Shown: positions 27,461-35,920, counted from the stretch's first letter. The stretch is DNA of 64,000 nt from JABFSA01 sp963827515 (GCA_963827515.1 CAWHBF010000006.1:50596-114595), one strand, 5' to 3'. Notes: generated by a model not told the origin, from the sequence alone. A program made the numbers and translations.

Positions 27461-27845
27461 GTGGAGAAGTCAGACGAGGAGTGGCGCCGGACGCTCACGC
27501 CTCAGCAGTACGCCGTGTTGCGCGGCCACGGCACCGAGATGCCGGGGTCGTGTGCGCTCCTGGAGGAGCACCGCGAAGGGACCTTTCGCTGCGCCGGGTG
27601 CGCTCAGAAGCTCTTTGTTGCGGGTCGGAAGTTCGAAAGCGGCACCGGCTGGCCCAGCTTCTTTGCCCCTCTCGAAGGGGCAATTGGGACCACGGTCGAT
27701 CGCGCTCACGGGATGACCCGCACCGAAGTGCACTGCAGCCAATGCGGCGGGCACCTGGGTCACGTCTTCGAGGACGGCCCGCCCCCCACCGGACTCCGGG
27801 TACTGCATCAACGGCGTGGCGCTGACCTTCGAACCCTCGAATTGA
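27461..27845 (+). pseudogene. msrB: Peptide-methionine (R)-S-oxide reductase, frameshift before the catalytic Cys
   Basis: 127 aa after correction. It reduces methionine-R-sulfoxide in proteins using thioredoxin. Visible motifs: LRGHGTEMPGSCALLEEH, the two zinc CxxC pairs (CAGC and CSQC), ESGTGWPSFF and GHLGHVFEDGPPPTG. Removing one G from GGG at 27798-27800 gives LRYCINGVALTFEPSN and a stop at 27845, restoring the catalytic Cys in RYCIN. As given, that Cys is lost. Start GTG 27461 is a judgement: residues upstream of it do not look conserved. Confidence 0.85.
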
Positions 27846-27850
27846 GCCGG

Positions 27851-27880
27851 TGTCCGCGCACGCTAAAGCGTGCGCTCTAC
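27851..27880 (+). repeat. Half copy of the 56-bp palindromic repeat
   Basis: Only the second hairpin (CGCACGCT/AGCGTGCG, here with AA in the loop) and the terminal GCTCTAC are present. It lies 5 bp after the corrected msrB stop. Confidence 0.8.
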
Positions 27881-27911
27881 GGAAGGGTGTGACCCCGCAC
27901 CGCCCCCCGCC

Positions 27912-27964
27912 GTAGAGCGCACGCTCGCCCCGCCGTAGAGCGCACGCTTTAGCGTGCGCGGACA
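27912..27964 (-). repeat. Truncated and complete half-copies of the palindromic repeat
   Basis: GTAGAGCGCACGCT at 27912-27925 is cut short, and a complete half-unit follows at 27935-27964. They oppose the copy at 27851-27880, so the msrB-asd gap holds a cluster of degenerate elements. Confidence 0.78.
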
Positions 27965-28040
27965 AGTAGCCGGCCCTCGCGGCCCTTCGCCTGGTCGGTA
28001 AGCCCCGGGCCTTGGTATCATTGACGGTTACAGGAGACAT

Positions 28041-29195
28041 ATGCAGGTAGGGCTTATCGGTTGGCGCGGAATGGTCGGCTCCGTGCTCGTGCAGCGGATG
28101 CGCGAGGAGCGGGATTTCGACCTCATCGACCCCATTTTTTTCTCCACATCACAGTCCGGGACGACGGCGCCGGCGGTGGGCAAGCCGGTCCCCGCGGTGA
28201 AGGACGCGAACGACCTGGCGGCCCTCATGAGCGCCGACGTGCTCATCTCGTGTCAGGGCGGCGACTACACCAGCGAGATTCACCCGCGCCTTCGTGCGGC
28301 GGGTTGGACCGGGCACTGGATTGACGCCGCTTCGACGCTGCGAATGAAGGACCGGGCGGTGATCGTGCTGGATCCCGTCAACCGTGACGTCATCGACGCC
28401 GCGCTCGACAAGGGTATCAACGACTTCATCGGCGGCAACTGCACCGTCAGCCTCATGCTCATGGCGATGGCCGGGCTCTTCAAGGCCGGGCTCGTCGAGT
28501 GGGTGAGCGCCATGACGTATCAGGCCGCGTCCGGCGCCGGGGCCAAGAACATGCGGGAGCTCCTGTCTCAGATGGGGGTGGTGCATCAGGCAGCGGCCGC
28601 GCGGTTGGCCGACCCGGGTTCCGCGATTCTCGACATCGATCGGGAAGTCATCGACACGATGCGCGGCGCGATGCTCCCGACCGAACAGTTCGGCCACCCG
28701 CTCGCGGGGAGCCTGCTGCCCTGGATCGACAAAGACCTTGGCAACGGTCAGAGCAAGGAAGAGTGGAAGGGGTTCGCCGAATCGAACAAGATCCTTGGTC
28801 GAGAACGCAACCCGATCCCAGTGGACGGGATTTGCGTGCGGATCGGCGCCATGCGGTGCCACAGTCAGGCGCTCACCGTGAAGCTCACGCGCGACGTACC
28901 GCTGCGGGATATCGAAGCGATACTCGCCGATGCTCACGAATGGGTGCGGGTCGTGCCGAACGAACGCAACGCCTCGTTGCGAGATCTGACGCCGACCGCC
29001 GTGTCCGGGACGCTGACTGTGCCGATCGGCCGCCTGCGCAAGTTGGCGATGGGTCCGGAGTATCTGACCGCGTTCACCGTCGGCGACCAGTTGCTGTGGG
29101 GCGCGGCCGAGCCGCTCCGCCGTGTGCTCCGCATCATCCTCGGCGCCGCCGAGACGCACACGCACGGCCGCGCCGTGTCAGCAACCGTCGCATAG
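28041..29195 (+). CDS. asd: Aspartate-semialdehyde dehydrogenase
   Basis: 384 aa. It makes aspartate-4-semialdehyde from aspartyl phosphate, the branch point to lysine/diaminopimelate, threonine and methionine. It closely follows the enterobacterial type: VGLIGWRGMVGSVLVQRM (NADP site), FFSTSQSG, SCQGGDYTSEI, WIDAASTLRMKD, the catalytic Cys in GGNCTVSLMLM, PLAGSLLPWIDK, MRCHSQALTVKL, and FTVGDQLLWGAAEPLRR. AGGAGA lies 5 bp before the ATG. It heads the DAP cluster, although ~190 bp separate it from dapB. Confidence 0.97.
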   Translation: MQVGLIGWRGMVGSVLVQRMREERDFDLIDPIFFSTSQSGTTAPAVGKPVPAVKDANDLAALMSADVLISCQGGDYTSEIHPRLRAAGWTGHWIDAASTLRMKDRAVIVLDPVNRDVIDAALDKGINDFIGGNCTVSLMLMAMAGLFKAGLVEWVSAMTYQAASGAGAKNMRELLSQMGVVHQAAAARLADPGSAILDIDREVIDTMRGAMLPTEQFGHPLAGSLLPWIDKDLGNGQSKEEWKGFAESNKILGRERNPIPVDGICVRIGAMRCHSQALTVKLTRDVPLRDIEAILADAHEWVRVVPNERNASLRDLTPTAVSGTLTVPIGRLRKLAMGPEYLTAFTVGDQLLWGAAEPLRRVLRIILGAAETHTHGRAVSATVA

Positions 29196-29249
29196 ATAGA
29201 GAACGCCACGCAGGCCGGGTGCCGCGAAGCAGCCCGCGAAGAGACCAGT

Positions 29250-29277
29250 AGGCCGGGTTCCGCGAAGCGGACCCGGC
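29250..29277. terminator. GC-rich hairpin after asd
   Basis: CCGGGTTCCGC and GCGGACCCGG pair (one bulge) around a short GAA loop. A degenerate copy of the same words (GGCCGGGTGCCGCGAAGC) precedes it at about 29214, so this may be a small dispersed palindrome rather than a classical terminator. No U-tract. Confidence 0.4.
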
Positions 29278-29381
29278 GATTCAACGACGGAGCCGCCGAG
29301 TCACCCCATGATCGTCCAGACTGTCAGCGACTCGCCCGCGACCGATTCCTCGCTGCGTGACAGCCCGGACACGCGGTTCCC

Positions 29382-30056
29382 ATGAAGCTTCTCATCGTGG
29401 GCTACGGTCGGATGGGGCGGCTCATCGAAGAGCTGGCGCCAGCACATGGATGTGAAATCGCCGAGCGAATCGACGTCGGCAGCGGTAACTGGGACGCCGT
29501 CGCCGACGTGGCGGTTGATTTCTCCACGGCCGACGCGGTTCGCGGAAACTTCCCCCGTTACGTCGAGCGGAAGCTGCCCGTGGTGATCGGGGCCACAGGC
29601 TGGTCGGCGCAGGAAGCCGACTTTCGGGCGCAGGCCGAGCGCGCGAAGCTGGGGATCGTCGCGTCGGCGAACTTCTCGGTCGGCGTCAACCTCTTTCAGA
29701 TTGTCGTCGCCGAGGCCGCTCGCCTGTTCGAGCCGCACGGCGAGTTCGGCGCCTGGATCCACGAAGCGCACCATGCGGCGAAGCGCGACGCGCCCTCGGG
29801 CACGGCGCTCATGCTGCGCGACACGATGACAGGGGCGTCCTACCCGCGAACGATCGACATGTCCTCGACGCGCGCGGGATCGATTCCCGGCATTCACACC
29901 GTCGGGTTCGATGGCCCTTCGGATACGATCGAGCTGACCCATACGGCACGCGACCGTCGCGGCTTTGCCGCCGGCGCGCTGCTCGCCGCGCGGTGGATCC
30001 AGGGCCGCGAGGGATGGTTCACCATGGCGGATGTGCTCCGGCACCGCATCCCGTAA
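29382..30056 (+). CDS. dapB: 4-hydroxy-tetrahydrodipicolinate reductase
   Basis: 224 aa, the short form of the family. It reduces the dapA product with NAD(P)H in the diaminopimelate/lysine pathway. Motifs: nucleotide-binding VGYGRMGR, VDFSTADAVRGN, VIGATGWSAQE, SANFSVGVNLF and the signature EAHHAAKRDAPSGTAL with the catalytic His pair and Lys. It ends 12 bp before dapA, with AAGGAG between, so they are co-transcribed. Confidence 0.93.
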   Translation: MKLLIVGYGRMGRLIEELAPAHGCEIAERIDVGSGNWDAVADVAVDFSTADAVRGNFPRYVERKLPVVIGATGWSAQEADFRAQAERAKLGIVASANFSVGVNLFQIVVAEAARLFEPHGEFGAWIHEAHHAAKRDAPSGTALMLRDTMTGASYPRTIDMSSTRAGSIPGIHTVGFDGPSDTIELTHTARDRRGFAAGALLAARWIQGREGWFTMADVLRHRIP

Positions 30057-30068
30057 GGAGACTCTTTG

Positions 30069-30971
30069 ATGCGCACCCCGTTTACCGGTGTTGGCACCGC
30101 GCTCGTCACGCCGTTCGCCCCCAATGGCGCGATCGACGAAGCGGCCGTGCGCCGGCTGGTGCGGCGGCAGATCGACGCGGGCGTCCACTTCGTCTCGCCG
30201 TGCGGCACGACCGGGGAAGCGCCGACGCTCACCCCGATGGAGAGGATTCAGGTCGTCGAGCTCGTTGTGGAAGAAACGGCCGGTCGCGTACCGGTGCTGG
30301 CCGGCGCCGGCGGGTACCACACGCTCGAGGTCATCGACCTGGTGCGCGAGTGCGAACGGGCCGGCGCGGATGGGATCCTGTCGGTCACGCCGTACTACAA
30401 CAAGCCGACGCAGGACGGGCTGTTTCAGCACTACAAGGCAATCGCCGAGGCCACCTCACTTCCGATCGTGCTCTACAACGTGCCCGGTCGTACCGGCGTG
30501 AACCTGGACGTGGCCACGGTCGCCCGCCTCGCCGCGCTTCCGAACATCGTCGGCATCAAGGAAGCGTCCGGCAACGTGGTGCAGATGAGCGAGATCATCG
30601 CGGCCGTGCCGGATGACTTCGTGCTGGTGAGCGGCGACGACTCCCTCGCCGTGGCGGCGATGGCCGTTGGCGCACGGGGGCTCATCTCGGTCGCGTCCAA
30701 TGCCGTGCCGGCGGAAATCGTGCAGATCATCGAGTTCGCGGAAAAGCAGGATTATCTCGCCGCCCGACGGCTCCACCACTGGCTCCTGCCGTTTCTGCAG
30801 GTCAACTTCGTCGAGTCCAACCCGATTCCCATCAAAGCCGCCATGGCAGCCATGGGGTTGATGGACGACACCTACCGCCTGCCACTCGTCCCCGCAAGTC
30901 CCGCGGCGCGCGACCGGATCATGACGGTGCTGCAGGATCTGAAGCTGCTCGGCTCGGCGGCTCGCCTGTGA
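30069..30971 (+). CDS. dapA: 4-hydroxy-tetrahydrodipicolinate synthase
   Basis: 300 aa TIM-barrel aldolase that joins pyruvate and aspartate semialdehyde. ATG 30069 follows AAGGAGA. Motifs: GTALVTPFAPNGAID, CGTTGEAPTL (binding TT pair), GAGGYHTLEVIDL, TPYYNKPTQDGLFQHYKAIA (catalytic Tyr), LYNVPGRTGVNL, NIVGIKEASGN (Schiff-base Lys) and LVSGDDSLAV. Cytosolic tetramer in the family. It is fed by asd and precedes dapB's reaction, though the gene order is asd-dapB-dapA. Confidence 0.96.
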   Translation: MRTPFTGVGTALVTPFAPNGAIDEAAVRRLVRRQIDAGVHFVSPCGTTGEAPTLTPMERIQVVELVVEETAGRVPVLAGAGGYHTLEVIDLVRECERAGADGILSVTPYYNKPTQDGLFQHYKAIAEATSLPIVLYNVPGRTGVNLDVATVARLAALPNIVGIKEASGNVVQMSEIIAAVPDDFVLVSGDDSLAVAAMAVGARGLISVASNAVPAEIVQIIEFAEKQDYLAARRLHHWLLPFLQVNFVESNPIPIKAAMAAMGLMDDTYRLPLVPASPAARDRIMTVLQDLKLLGSAARL

Positions 30972-31017
30972 CCGGTCCTTTCGGTCCATCGCTCCGCTAG
31001 ACGCACGAAAAACAACC

Positions 31018-32022
31018 GTGGCGCTGGATCCGGTCTCGCTGGCTCGAGACCTCATCGACATCGACTCGACCACGGGTGTTGAAGGCGACGCGGGCGCGTG
31101 GCTTGCGCGGCTCCTTCGCCAGCAGGGCTACCAGGTGGTCGAACATCCGGTGTCGGACGGGCGCTTCAACGTCTTCGCCCACCTCGATGCGTCTCCGCGG
31201 GTCGTGCTCTCCACCCACTTCGACTGCGTGCCGCCATTCTTCCCAAGCCGGGAGGAGCGCGGGTTCCTGTTTGGCAGGGGATCGTGCGACGCGAAAGGCA
31301 TTCTCGCGGCGCAGATCGTCGCGGCAGAGCGGCTGCGCGCGCGGGGCGAGTCGCGCGTCGGGCTCCTCTTCGTCGTGGGCGAGGAGCGCGGCAGCGATGG
31401 TGCGCGTGCTGCCGATCGCTGCGCGCCAGAAGGTGTCCGATACCTGATCAACGGCGAACCGACGGACAACCGTCTCGGTTCGGCCACCAGAGGTGTCTTG
31501 CGCGTTCGGTTGCGGGCGGAAGGGCGCGCGGCGCACTCGGCGTTTCCGGAGCTCGGTGATTCCGCCATCGACAAACTGCTCGACGCGCTCATGGTGATCC
31601 GCGGCGTGCCGTTGCCCGACGATCCGCTGCTCGGCCGGACGCATTACACGGTAAGTGTCATCGAGGGTGGAGTCGCGCCCAACGTCGTGTCGCCGCTTGC
31701 CACGGCTGAGCTGCTCTTCCGTACTGTCGGCGACGCCGGGGCCGTCCGGATGGCTCTGGCCGTCGTCGAGGGACTTGTCACGGTGGAGCCGGTACTCGAG
31801 ATGCCGGCGGTTCGGATGCACACGATTCCAGGTTTCGACACCGCTGTTTTTCCGTATACGACCGATGTGCCGTGGCTCGGCAATTGGGGAGTCCCGCTCC
31901 TGTTCGGGCCCGGTTCCATACACGTGGCGCACACGGATGAGGAACACGTCGCGATCGACGAACTGAAAGCCGCCGTCGGTCTCTACGAGGAGTTGGCGCT
32001 GTGGCTGCTGCAGGGGGCGTAG
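31018..32022 (+). CDS. M20-family zinc deacylase (ArgE/DapE type)
   Basis: 334 aa from GTG 31018. Peptidase M20 layout: metal His/Asp in VVLSTHFDCVPP, the bridging Asp in GRGSCDAKGIL, the catalytic/metal Glu pair in VVGEERGSDGA, a dimerisation lid (EGRAAHSAFPELGDSAID), and a last metal His near HVAHTDEEHV. Its place after dapB-dapA suggests a late diaminopimelate step (DapE-like desuccinylase or deacetylase), but acetyl-ornithine or acetyl-lysine deacetylase cannot be excluded from sequence alone. Confidence 0.87.
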   Translation: MALDPVSLARDLIDIDSTTGVEGDAGAWLARLLRQQGYQVVEHPVSDGRFNVFAHLDASPRVVLSTHFDCVPPFFPSREERGFLFGRGSCDAKGILAAQIVAAERLRARGESRVGLLFVVGEERGSDGARAADRCAPEGVRYLINGEPTDNRLGSATRGVLRVRLRAEGRAAHSAFPELGDSAIDKLLDALMVIRGVPLPDDPLLGRTHYTVSVIEGGVAPNVVSPLATAELLFRTVGDAGAVRMALAVVEGLVTVEPVLEMPAVRMHTIPGFDTAVFPYTTDVPWLGNWGVPLLFGPGSIHVAHTDEEHVAIDELKAAVGLYEELALWLLQGA

Positions 32023-32053
32023 CGGCCCCTCACGTACGCTACACTGACCTCTT

Positions 32054-32180
32054 GGTGAGCCGCACCGCGGCCCGGACCCTGTGCGACTTCAGACTGCGAA
32101 CCGCGTCAGGGCCGGAAGGCAGCAGCGCTAAGTAGACCCTGGTGTGTGCTTAGGTTCGCCGGGTCGCGGTGGGGCTCACC
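32054..32180 (+). ncRNA. ffs: Signal recognition particle RNA (4.5S type)
   Basis: The apical domain shows the SRP signature GTCAGGGCCGGAAGGCAGCA near 32105-32124. The ends pair as a long helix: GGTGAGCCGCACCGCG at the 5' end with CGCGGTGGGGCTCACC at the 3' end. Length ~127 nt fits the small bacterial form. It binds Ffh to target membrane proteins. Its position directly before dnaX is a common bacterial arrangement. Confidence 0.93.
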
Positions 32181-32236
32181 GCCAGTTACACTTCACTTTC
32201 CACTTTTAACTTTCAAGTTTGAAGTTGCTCCTCTGA

Positions 32237-33982
32237 ATGTCCTATCAGGTCCTGGCGCGTAAGTGGCGCCCGCAGCGGTTTGACGAGGTGATCGGCCAGG
32301 AGCCGGTGACGCGGACCCTGCGCAATGCCCTGTCCAGCGGTCGGCTCGCCCACGCGTTTGTCTTCGCGGGACCGCGCGGCTCCGGCAAGACGACGACCGC
32401 GAGGATCCTCGCGAAGGCGCTCAACTGCATCAAGGGACCGACCGCCGACCCGTGCGGCGAGTGTGACGCCTGCGTGGAGATTGCGCAGGGGCGTGACATC
32501 GACGTCCTCGAGATCGACGCCGCCAGCCACACCGGCATCGACAATATCCGTGAGGTCGTGATCGCCGGGCTGTCGATCACCCCCGTGCGCGATCGGTACA
32601 AGATCTTCATCATCGACGAGGTCCACCAGCTCTCGCCGCAGTCGTTCAACGCGCTGCTCAAGTCGATCGAGGAGCCGCCCGCGCACGTCATCTTCATGAT
32701 GGCGACGACGGAGCTGCACAAGATTCCCGATACGATTCAATCGCGCTCCCAGGTGTTCGAGTTCCGTACGATTGCGGCCACGGCGATCGTGCGGCAGTTG
32801 CGAACGATTGCGACCGCCGAAGGGCTCGACGTGCCTGATGCCGCGCTGGCGCTCGTGGCGCGCGCCGCCGAGGGCAGCATGCGCGACGCGCAGAGCGCGC
32901 TCGACCAGGTGATGGCGTTTGCGGGCCGAACGATCACGGTGGATGAAGTGTCGACCGTGCTGGGCCTGGTAGGCCGAGATCTGTTGTTCGAGTTGATCGA
33001 AGCCGTCGTCGCCGAAGACGGACCGCGTGCGTTTGCGGCGTCGGATCGCGCCGTGGAGAGCGGACACGACCTCAAGCTCGTCTGTCGTGAGCTCGCGCGG
33101 GTCGTGCGCGACATGATGGTGGTGTCGGTCGATCCGGCCAGGGCAGACGCCGGTGAACTACCCGAAGAGGAGCGCGCCCAGGTTGCGGCGCTGTCGACGC
33201 GCTTCTCGCGCGAGGACCTGATGCGCGCCTTCGATCTGTTGGCGAAGGCTGAGCTGGACATTCGGAATGCGTCGCAGCCGCGATACCACTTCGAGATGGC
33301 GCTCTTGCGGTGGATGCATCTGCGGAAGCTCGTGCCGCTGAGCGAGCTGATGGAACAGATGGGCGGGAGTGGCGGCGCCAGACTGCAGAGCCCGACGCCC
33401 AACGCTCCAGCGCTCGCGCCACGCGGAACGGCTCCGCGAACCATCGCCCCTCGCACCGTCGCACCGACGCAGCCTCGCACCCTCGACCTGTCGCAGTCTG
33501 GCACCCTCGCGCCCTCGCACCCTCGCACCCTCGCACCGTCCAGTTCCTCTTCCCCCCGTCCTCCCTCCGAACCGATCGCCGGAGGGCAGTTGAAGGATGC
33601 GTTCCTCGCGGAGGTTCGAGTCGGGAAGAGCTTCTTCTACAACACCGTGGTGGCGCAGGCGCAGCGCATCGAGGTGGCGGCGGACGTCATCACATTTTCG
33701 TTTCTACCGACACATCGGGCGCTGCGAGAGCAGTTCGACGAGGCACGAGCGTGGCTCGAGACGACGGCGGAGCGCGTCTCCGGCCGGAGAATCGCGGTCA
33801 CCGCCGTGCAGGCGGCTGCGTCAACCGCTGCACCGGCAGCCGCCCAGGGTGCCGCCGCGCCGCCTGCGCCTGCAAAGCCAGCAGGCGCCCGCGATCTCCG
33901 AGCCGAGGCCCTGTCCTCGTCCGCCGTGCAGGCGATGCTCGAAGTCTTTCCGGCGGAGATCAGAGACGTAGAAGAGATGTAG
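32237..33982 (+). CDS. dnaX: DNA polymerase III gamma/tau subunit
   Basis: 581 aa clamp-loader ATPase. Motifs: RKWRPQRFDEVIGQEPV, Walker A GPRGSGKTTTARILAK, a four-Cys zinc module (Cys in LNCIKG, then CGECDAC), Walker B IFIIDEVHQLS and the sensor region FMMATTELHKIP. Domain III ends around residue 365. A low-complexity Pro/Thr/Arg/Ala linker follows at ~385-440, then a C-terminal tau-like domain. No programmed-frameshift slippery A-run is obvious. The linker DNA holds CGCACCCT repeats and so looks expanded. Confidence 0.95.
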   Translation: MSYQVLARKWRPQRFDEVIGQEPVTRTLRNALSSGRLAHAFVFAGPRGSGKTTTARILAKALNCIKGPTADPCGECDACVEIAQGRDIDVLEIDAASHTGIDNIREVVIAGLSITPVRDRYKIFIIDEVHQLSPQSFNALLKSIEEPPAHVIFMMATTELHKIPDTIQSRSQVFEFRTIAATAIVRQLRTIATAEGLDVPDAALALVARAAEGSMRDAQSALDQVMAFAGRTITVDEVSTVLGLVGRDLLFELIEAVVAEDGPRAFAASDRAVESGHDLKLVCRELARVVRDMMVVSVDPARADAGELPEEERAQVAALSTRFSREDLMRAFDLLAKAELDIRNASQPRYHFEMALLRWMHLRKLVPLSELMEQMGGSGGARLQSPTPNAPALAPRGTAPRTIAPRTVAPTQPRTLDLSQSGTLAPSHPRTLAPSSSSSPRPPSEPIAGGQLKDAFLAEVRVGKSFFYNTVVAQAQRIEVAADVITFSFLPTHRALREQFDEARAWLETTAERVSGRRIAVTAVQAAASTAAPAAAQGAAAPPAPAKPAGARDLRAEALSSSAVQAMLEVFPAEIRDVEEM

Positions 33983-33999
33983 GGGACTTCGGTGTCGTC

Positions 34000-34111
34000 T
34001 CTAGTCTTTGGTCTTTGGTCTCTAGTGGTGCAAGGGAAAGCCCAAGCTAGCGCCCAAAGCCCAAAGCCTGAGAGCCAAACGTAGAGCCCACACTAAAGAC
34101 CAAAGACTAGA
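34000..34111. repeat. 17-bp inverted repeat with CCAAAG-type repeats in between
   Basis: 34000-34016 (TCTAGTCTTTGGTCTTT) is the exact reverse complement of 34095-34111. Inside are short units AGCCCAA, CCAAAGC and GAGAGCC in variable order. The whole gap between dnaX and ybaB is made of these, with no gene. Confidence 0.82.
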
Positions 34112-34135
34112 GTCCAAAGACTAAGAGGCCACACA

Positions 34136-34435
34136 ATGGACATCCAATCCATGATGAAGCAGGCGCAGGAGATGCAGGAGCGCCTCAAGAAGCAGATGGC
34201 CGAGATGCGGGTCGAAGCGACCTCGGGCGGCGGCATGGTGACGGTCGTCGTCAGCGGCACGAAGCAGGTTGAATCGATCCGGATCGATCCGGAGGTCGTG
34301 TCGAAAGACGAAGTGGAGATGCTGCAGGATCTGATCGTCGCGGCACTGAACGACGCGTCCCGTAAGGTAGACGAGCGGCTCGGGCAGTCCATGAACGGCC
34401 TCATGGGAGGCCTGAAGATACCGGGGCTGTCCTAG
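34136..34435 (+). CDS. YbaB/EbfC family nucleoid-associated protein
   Basis: 99 aa. A dimeric, cytosolic DNA-binding protein whose gene classically sits between dnaX and recR, exactly as here. Features: N-terminal charged helix (MDIQSMMKQAQEMQERLKKQ), beta core (VEATSGGGMVTVVVSGTKQV), IDPEVVSKDEVEMLQDLIVA and a Gly/Met tail (MNGLMGGLKIPGLS). It is usually linked to recombination or gene regulation through DNA bending. Confidence 0.92.
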   Translation: MDIQSMMKQAQEMQERLKKQMAEMRVEATSGGGMVTVVVSGTKQVESIRIDPEVVSKDEVEMLQDLIVAALNDASRKVDERLGQSMNGLMGGLKIPGLS

Positions 34436-34436
34436 T

Positions 34437-34545
34437 TGGTAGCTGGTAGCCGGTAGCTCAGTAGCTCGTAGCCGGTAGCTTGTAGCCCAAAGCTCAAAGC
34501 CTAGAGTCCAAAGCCCAAAACCTAAAGCCCGAGCCCAGAACCAAT
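34437..34545. repeat. GGTAGC and CCAAAGC short-unit repeats
   Basis: About 50 bp of GGTAGCTC / GGTAGCCG units followed by AAAGCCTAGAGTCC / AAAGCCCA units fills the gap before recR. The units match those before ybaB (34000-34111) and, in reverse, those at 23485-23584, so one family of degenerate short repeats occupies intergenic space. Confidence 0.7.
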
Positions 34546-34550
34546 CCCCC

Positions 34551-35147
34551 GTGTCCCTGCCTGAACCGTTATCCCGCCTCGTCGAGCAGCTCCAGAAGCT
34601 GCCTGGCATCGGCGCCAAGGGTGCTCAGCGCCTGGCGTTCCACATTCTCCGCAACACGCGCGACGAGGCCGAGCGCTTGTGCGAGGCGATCCGGGACGTC
34701 AAGGAGCAGGTGACCTACTGCTCGACCTGCAACAACATCACGGCGGTGGATCCGTGCCTGTTCTGCACCGGACCGACCCGCGACCCTCGCACGATCTGCG
34801 TCGTCGAGGAGCCGCAGAACGTGATGGTGGTGGAGAAGACGCGCGAGTTTCGCGGGCTCTATCACGTGCTGATGGGCGTGCTGTCACCGCTGCACGGCGT
34901 GGGTCCCGACGACCTCAAGATCAAGGGGCTGCTCGACCGGGTTGGCGTCGGTCGAGTCGACGAGGTGATTCTCGCGACCAGTCCGACCGTCGAGGGTGAG
35001 GCGACCGCGCTCTACCTGGCGAGGCTGCTGAAGCCGCTGGGGGTTCGCGTGTCGCGGATTGCCATGGGCATTCCGGTCGGCTCCGACATCGAGTACGCCG
35101 ATGAAGTGACGATGACGCGCGCCATGGAAGGGCGCAGGGATCTGTGA
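34551..35147 (+). CDS. recR: Recombination mediator RecR
   Basis: 198 aa from GTG 34551. Helix-hairpin-helix at the start (LVEQLQKLPGIGAKGAQRLA), a four-Cys zinc site (Cys in TYCSTCNNITAVDP, CLFC), and a Toprim domain (ICVVEEPQNVMVVEKTREFR, DDLKIKGLLDRV, ILATSPTVEGEATALYLA). With RecO and RecF it loads RecA at gaps. It is last of the dnaX-ybaB-recR set; the downstream membrane gene overlaps its stop. Confidence 0.95.
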   Translation: MSLPEPLSRLVEQLQKLPGIGAKGAQRLAFHILRNTRDEAERLCEAIRDVKEQVTYCSTCNNITAVDPCLFCTGPTRDPRTICVVEEPQNVMVVEKTREFRGLYHVLMGVLSPLHGVGPDDLKIKGLLDRVGVGRVDEVILATSPTVEGEATALYLARLLKPLGVRVSRIAMGIPVGSDIEYADEVTMTRAMEGRRDL

Positions 35148-35149
35148 AC

Positions 35150-35797
35150 ATGTTGCCTGCGTCATACCAGATGCCCGCGGCGATTGTGTTGCTCGTCGGC
35201 GGCGTTGTCGCGTGTTTCTTCGGCTATCGCCTGTTTCGCATCGTGCTGGCGCTGTTCGGATTCATTCTCGGGGCGCTGGCCGCGAGCTCGATCTTCGGCA
35301 TGAGCGACACCGGACCGATGATTGGGGCGGCCGTGGCTGGGGGGCTCGTCGGCGCGGCGATTCTCATCGGCGCGTATTTCGTCGGCGTCGCGCTCGTTGG
35401 GGCGGCGCTTGGCGCCGTCGTGGCCAACCTCGCGTTCGCTGCCGGCGATCGGGATCCGCACTATCTTGCGGTGGTGTTTCTGTCGATTGCGGGTGCGACC
35501 GCTGCCAGCTATCTTCAGCGCTATTTCGTCATCGTCGGCACGGGTTTCGGCGGGGCCTGGACGCTGATCGTGGGGGCCATGGCGGTCATCGGCGACCGAA
35601 CCGCGCTGGCCGCGGCCGCAAGCGGCGACGTGTGGGTGGCGTATCCCATGAACCCGGCCCCTGGTCAGCAGTGGGTGCCGATCGCGTGGATGGCGCTCGG
35701 GGCGATCGGCACGGGCGTGCAGCTTGGTTTCACCGGCGGGGAGAAGGGCCGGGTGGGCCGGCGGAACCCGGTTGTCCGGCGGAGAAAGAAAACGTAA
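35150..35797 (+). CDS. Multi-spanning membrane protein (TMEM198/DUF4203-like)
   Basis: 215 aa from ATG 35150 (GTG 35144 overlaps the recR stop and may be the true coupled start). About six or seven hydrophobic, Gly/Ala-rich helices: MPAAIVLLVGGVVACFFGY, FRIVLALFGFILGALAA, MIGAAVAGGLVGAAILIG, FVGVALVGAALGAVVA, and others. It ends with a basic tail (GRRNPVVRRRKKT). Resembles DUF4203/TMEM198-type proteins of unknown role. No residues point to an enzyme. Confidence 0.7.
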   Translation: MLPASYQMPAAIVLLVGGVVACFFGYRLFRIVLALFGFILGALAASSIFGMSDTGPMIGAAVAGGLVGAAILIGAYFVGVALVGAALGAVVANLAFAAGDRDPHYLAVVFLSIAGATAASYLQRYFVIVGTGFGGAWTLIVGAMAVIGDRTALAAAASGDVWVAYPMNPAPGQQWVPIAWMALGAIGTGVQLGFTGGEKGRVGRRNPVVRRRKKT

Positions 35798-35845
35798 GAT
35801 CGAAAGGTTCGACCGCCCGCGAGCGGCCGCACCGTGCCTCTTCAT

Positions 35846-35920
35846 TCCTCGGTAGCTCAACGGCAGAGCATCCGGCTGTTAACCGGAGGGTTGCTGGTTC
35901 GAATCCAGCCCGAGGAGCCA
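35846..35920 (+). tRNA. tRNA-Asn (anticodon GTT), CCA encoded
   Basis: A cloverleaf can be drawn by hand: acceptor TCCTCGG/CCGAGGA, D-arm GCTC/GAGC, anticodon stem CCGGC/GCCGG type around CTGTTAACC (anticodon GTT), T-arm CTGGTTCGAATCCAG, discriminator G and encoded CCA. Its 3' 30 bases recur at 37450-37479, and shorter parts recur elsewhere, so it appears to be an integration site. Confidence 0.95.

Noticed and set aside
33478..33540. CGCACCCT repeats in dnaX considered as a programmed frameshift site
   Set aside because: The usual A-rich slippery run and downstream stem for gamma production are absent. The repeats read through in frame.
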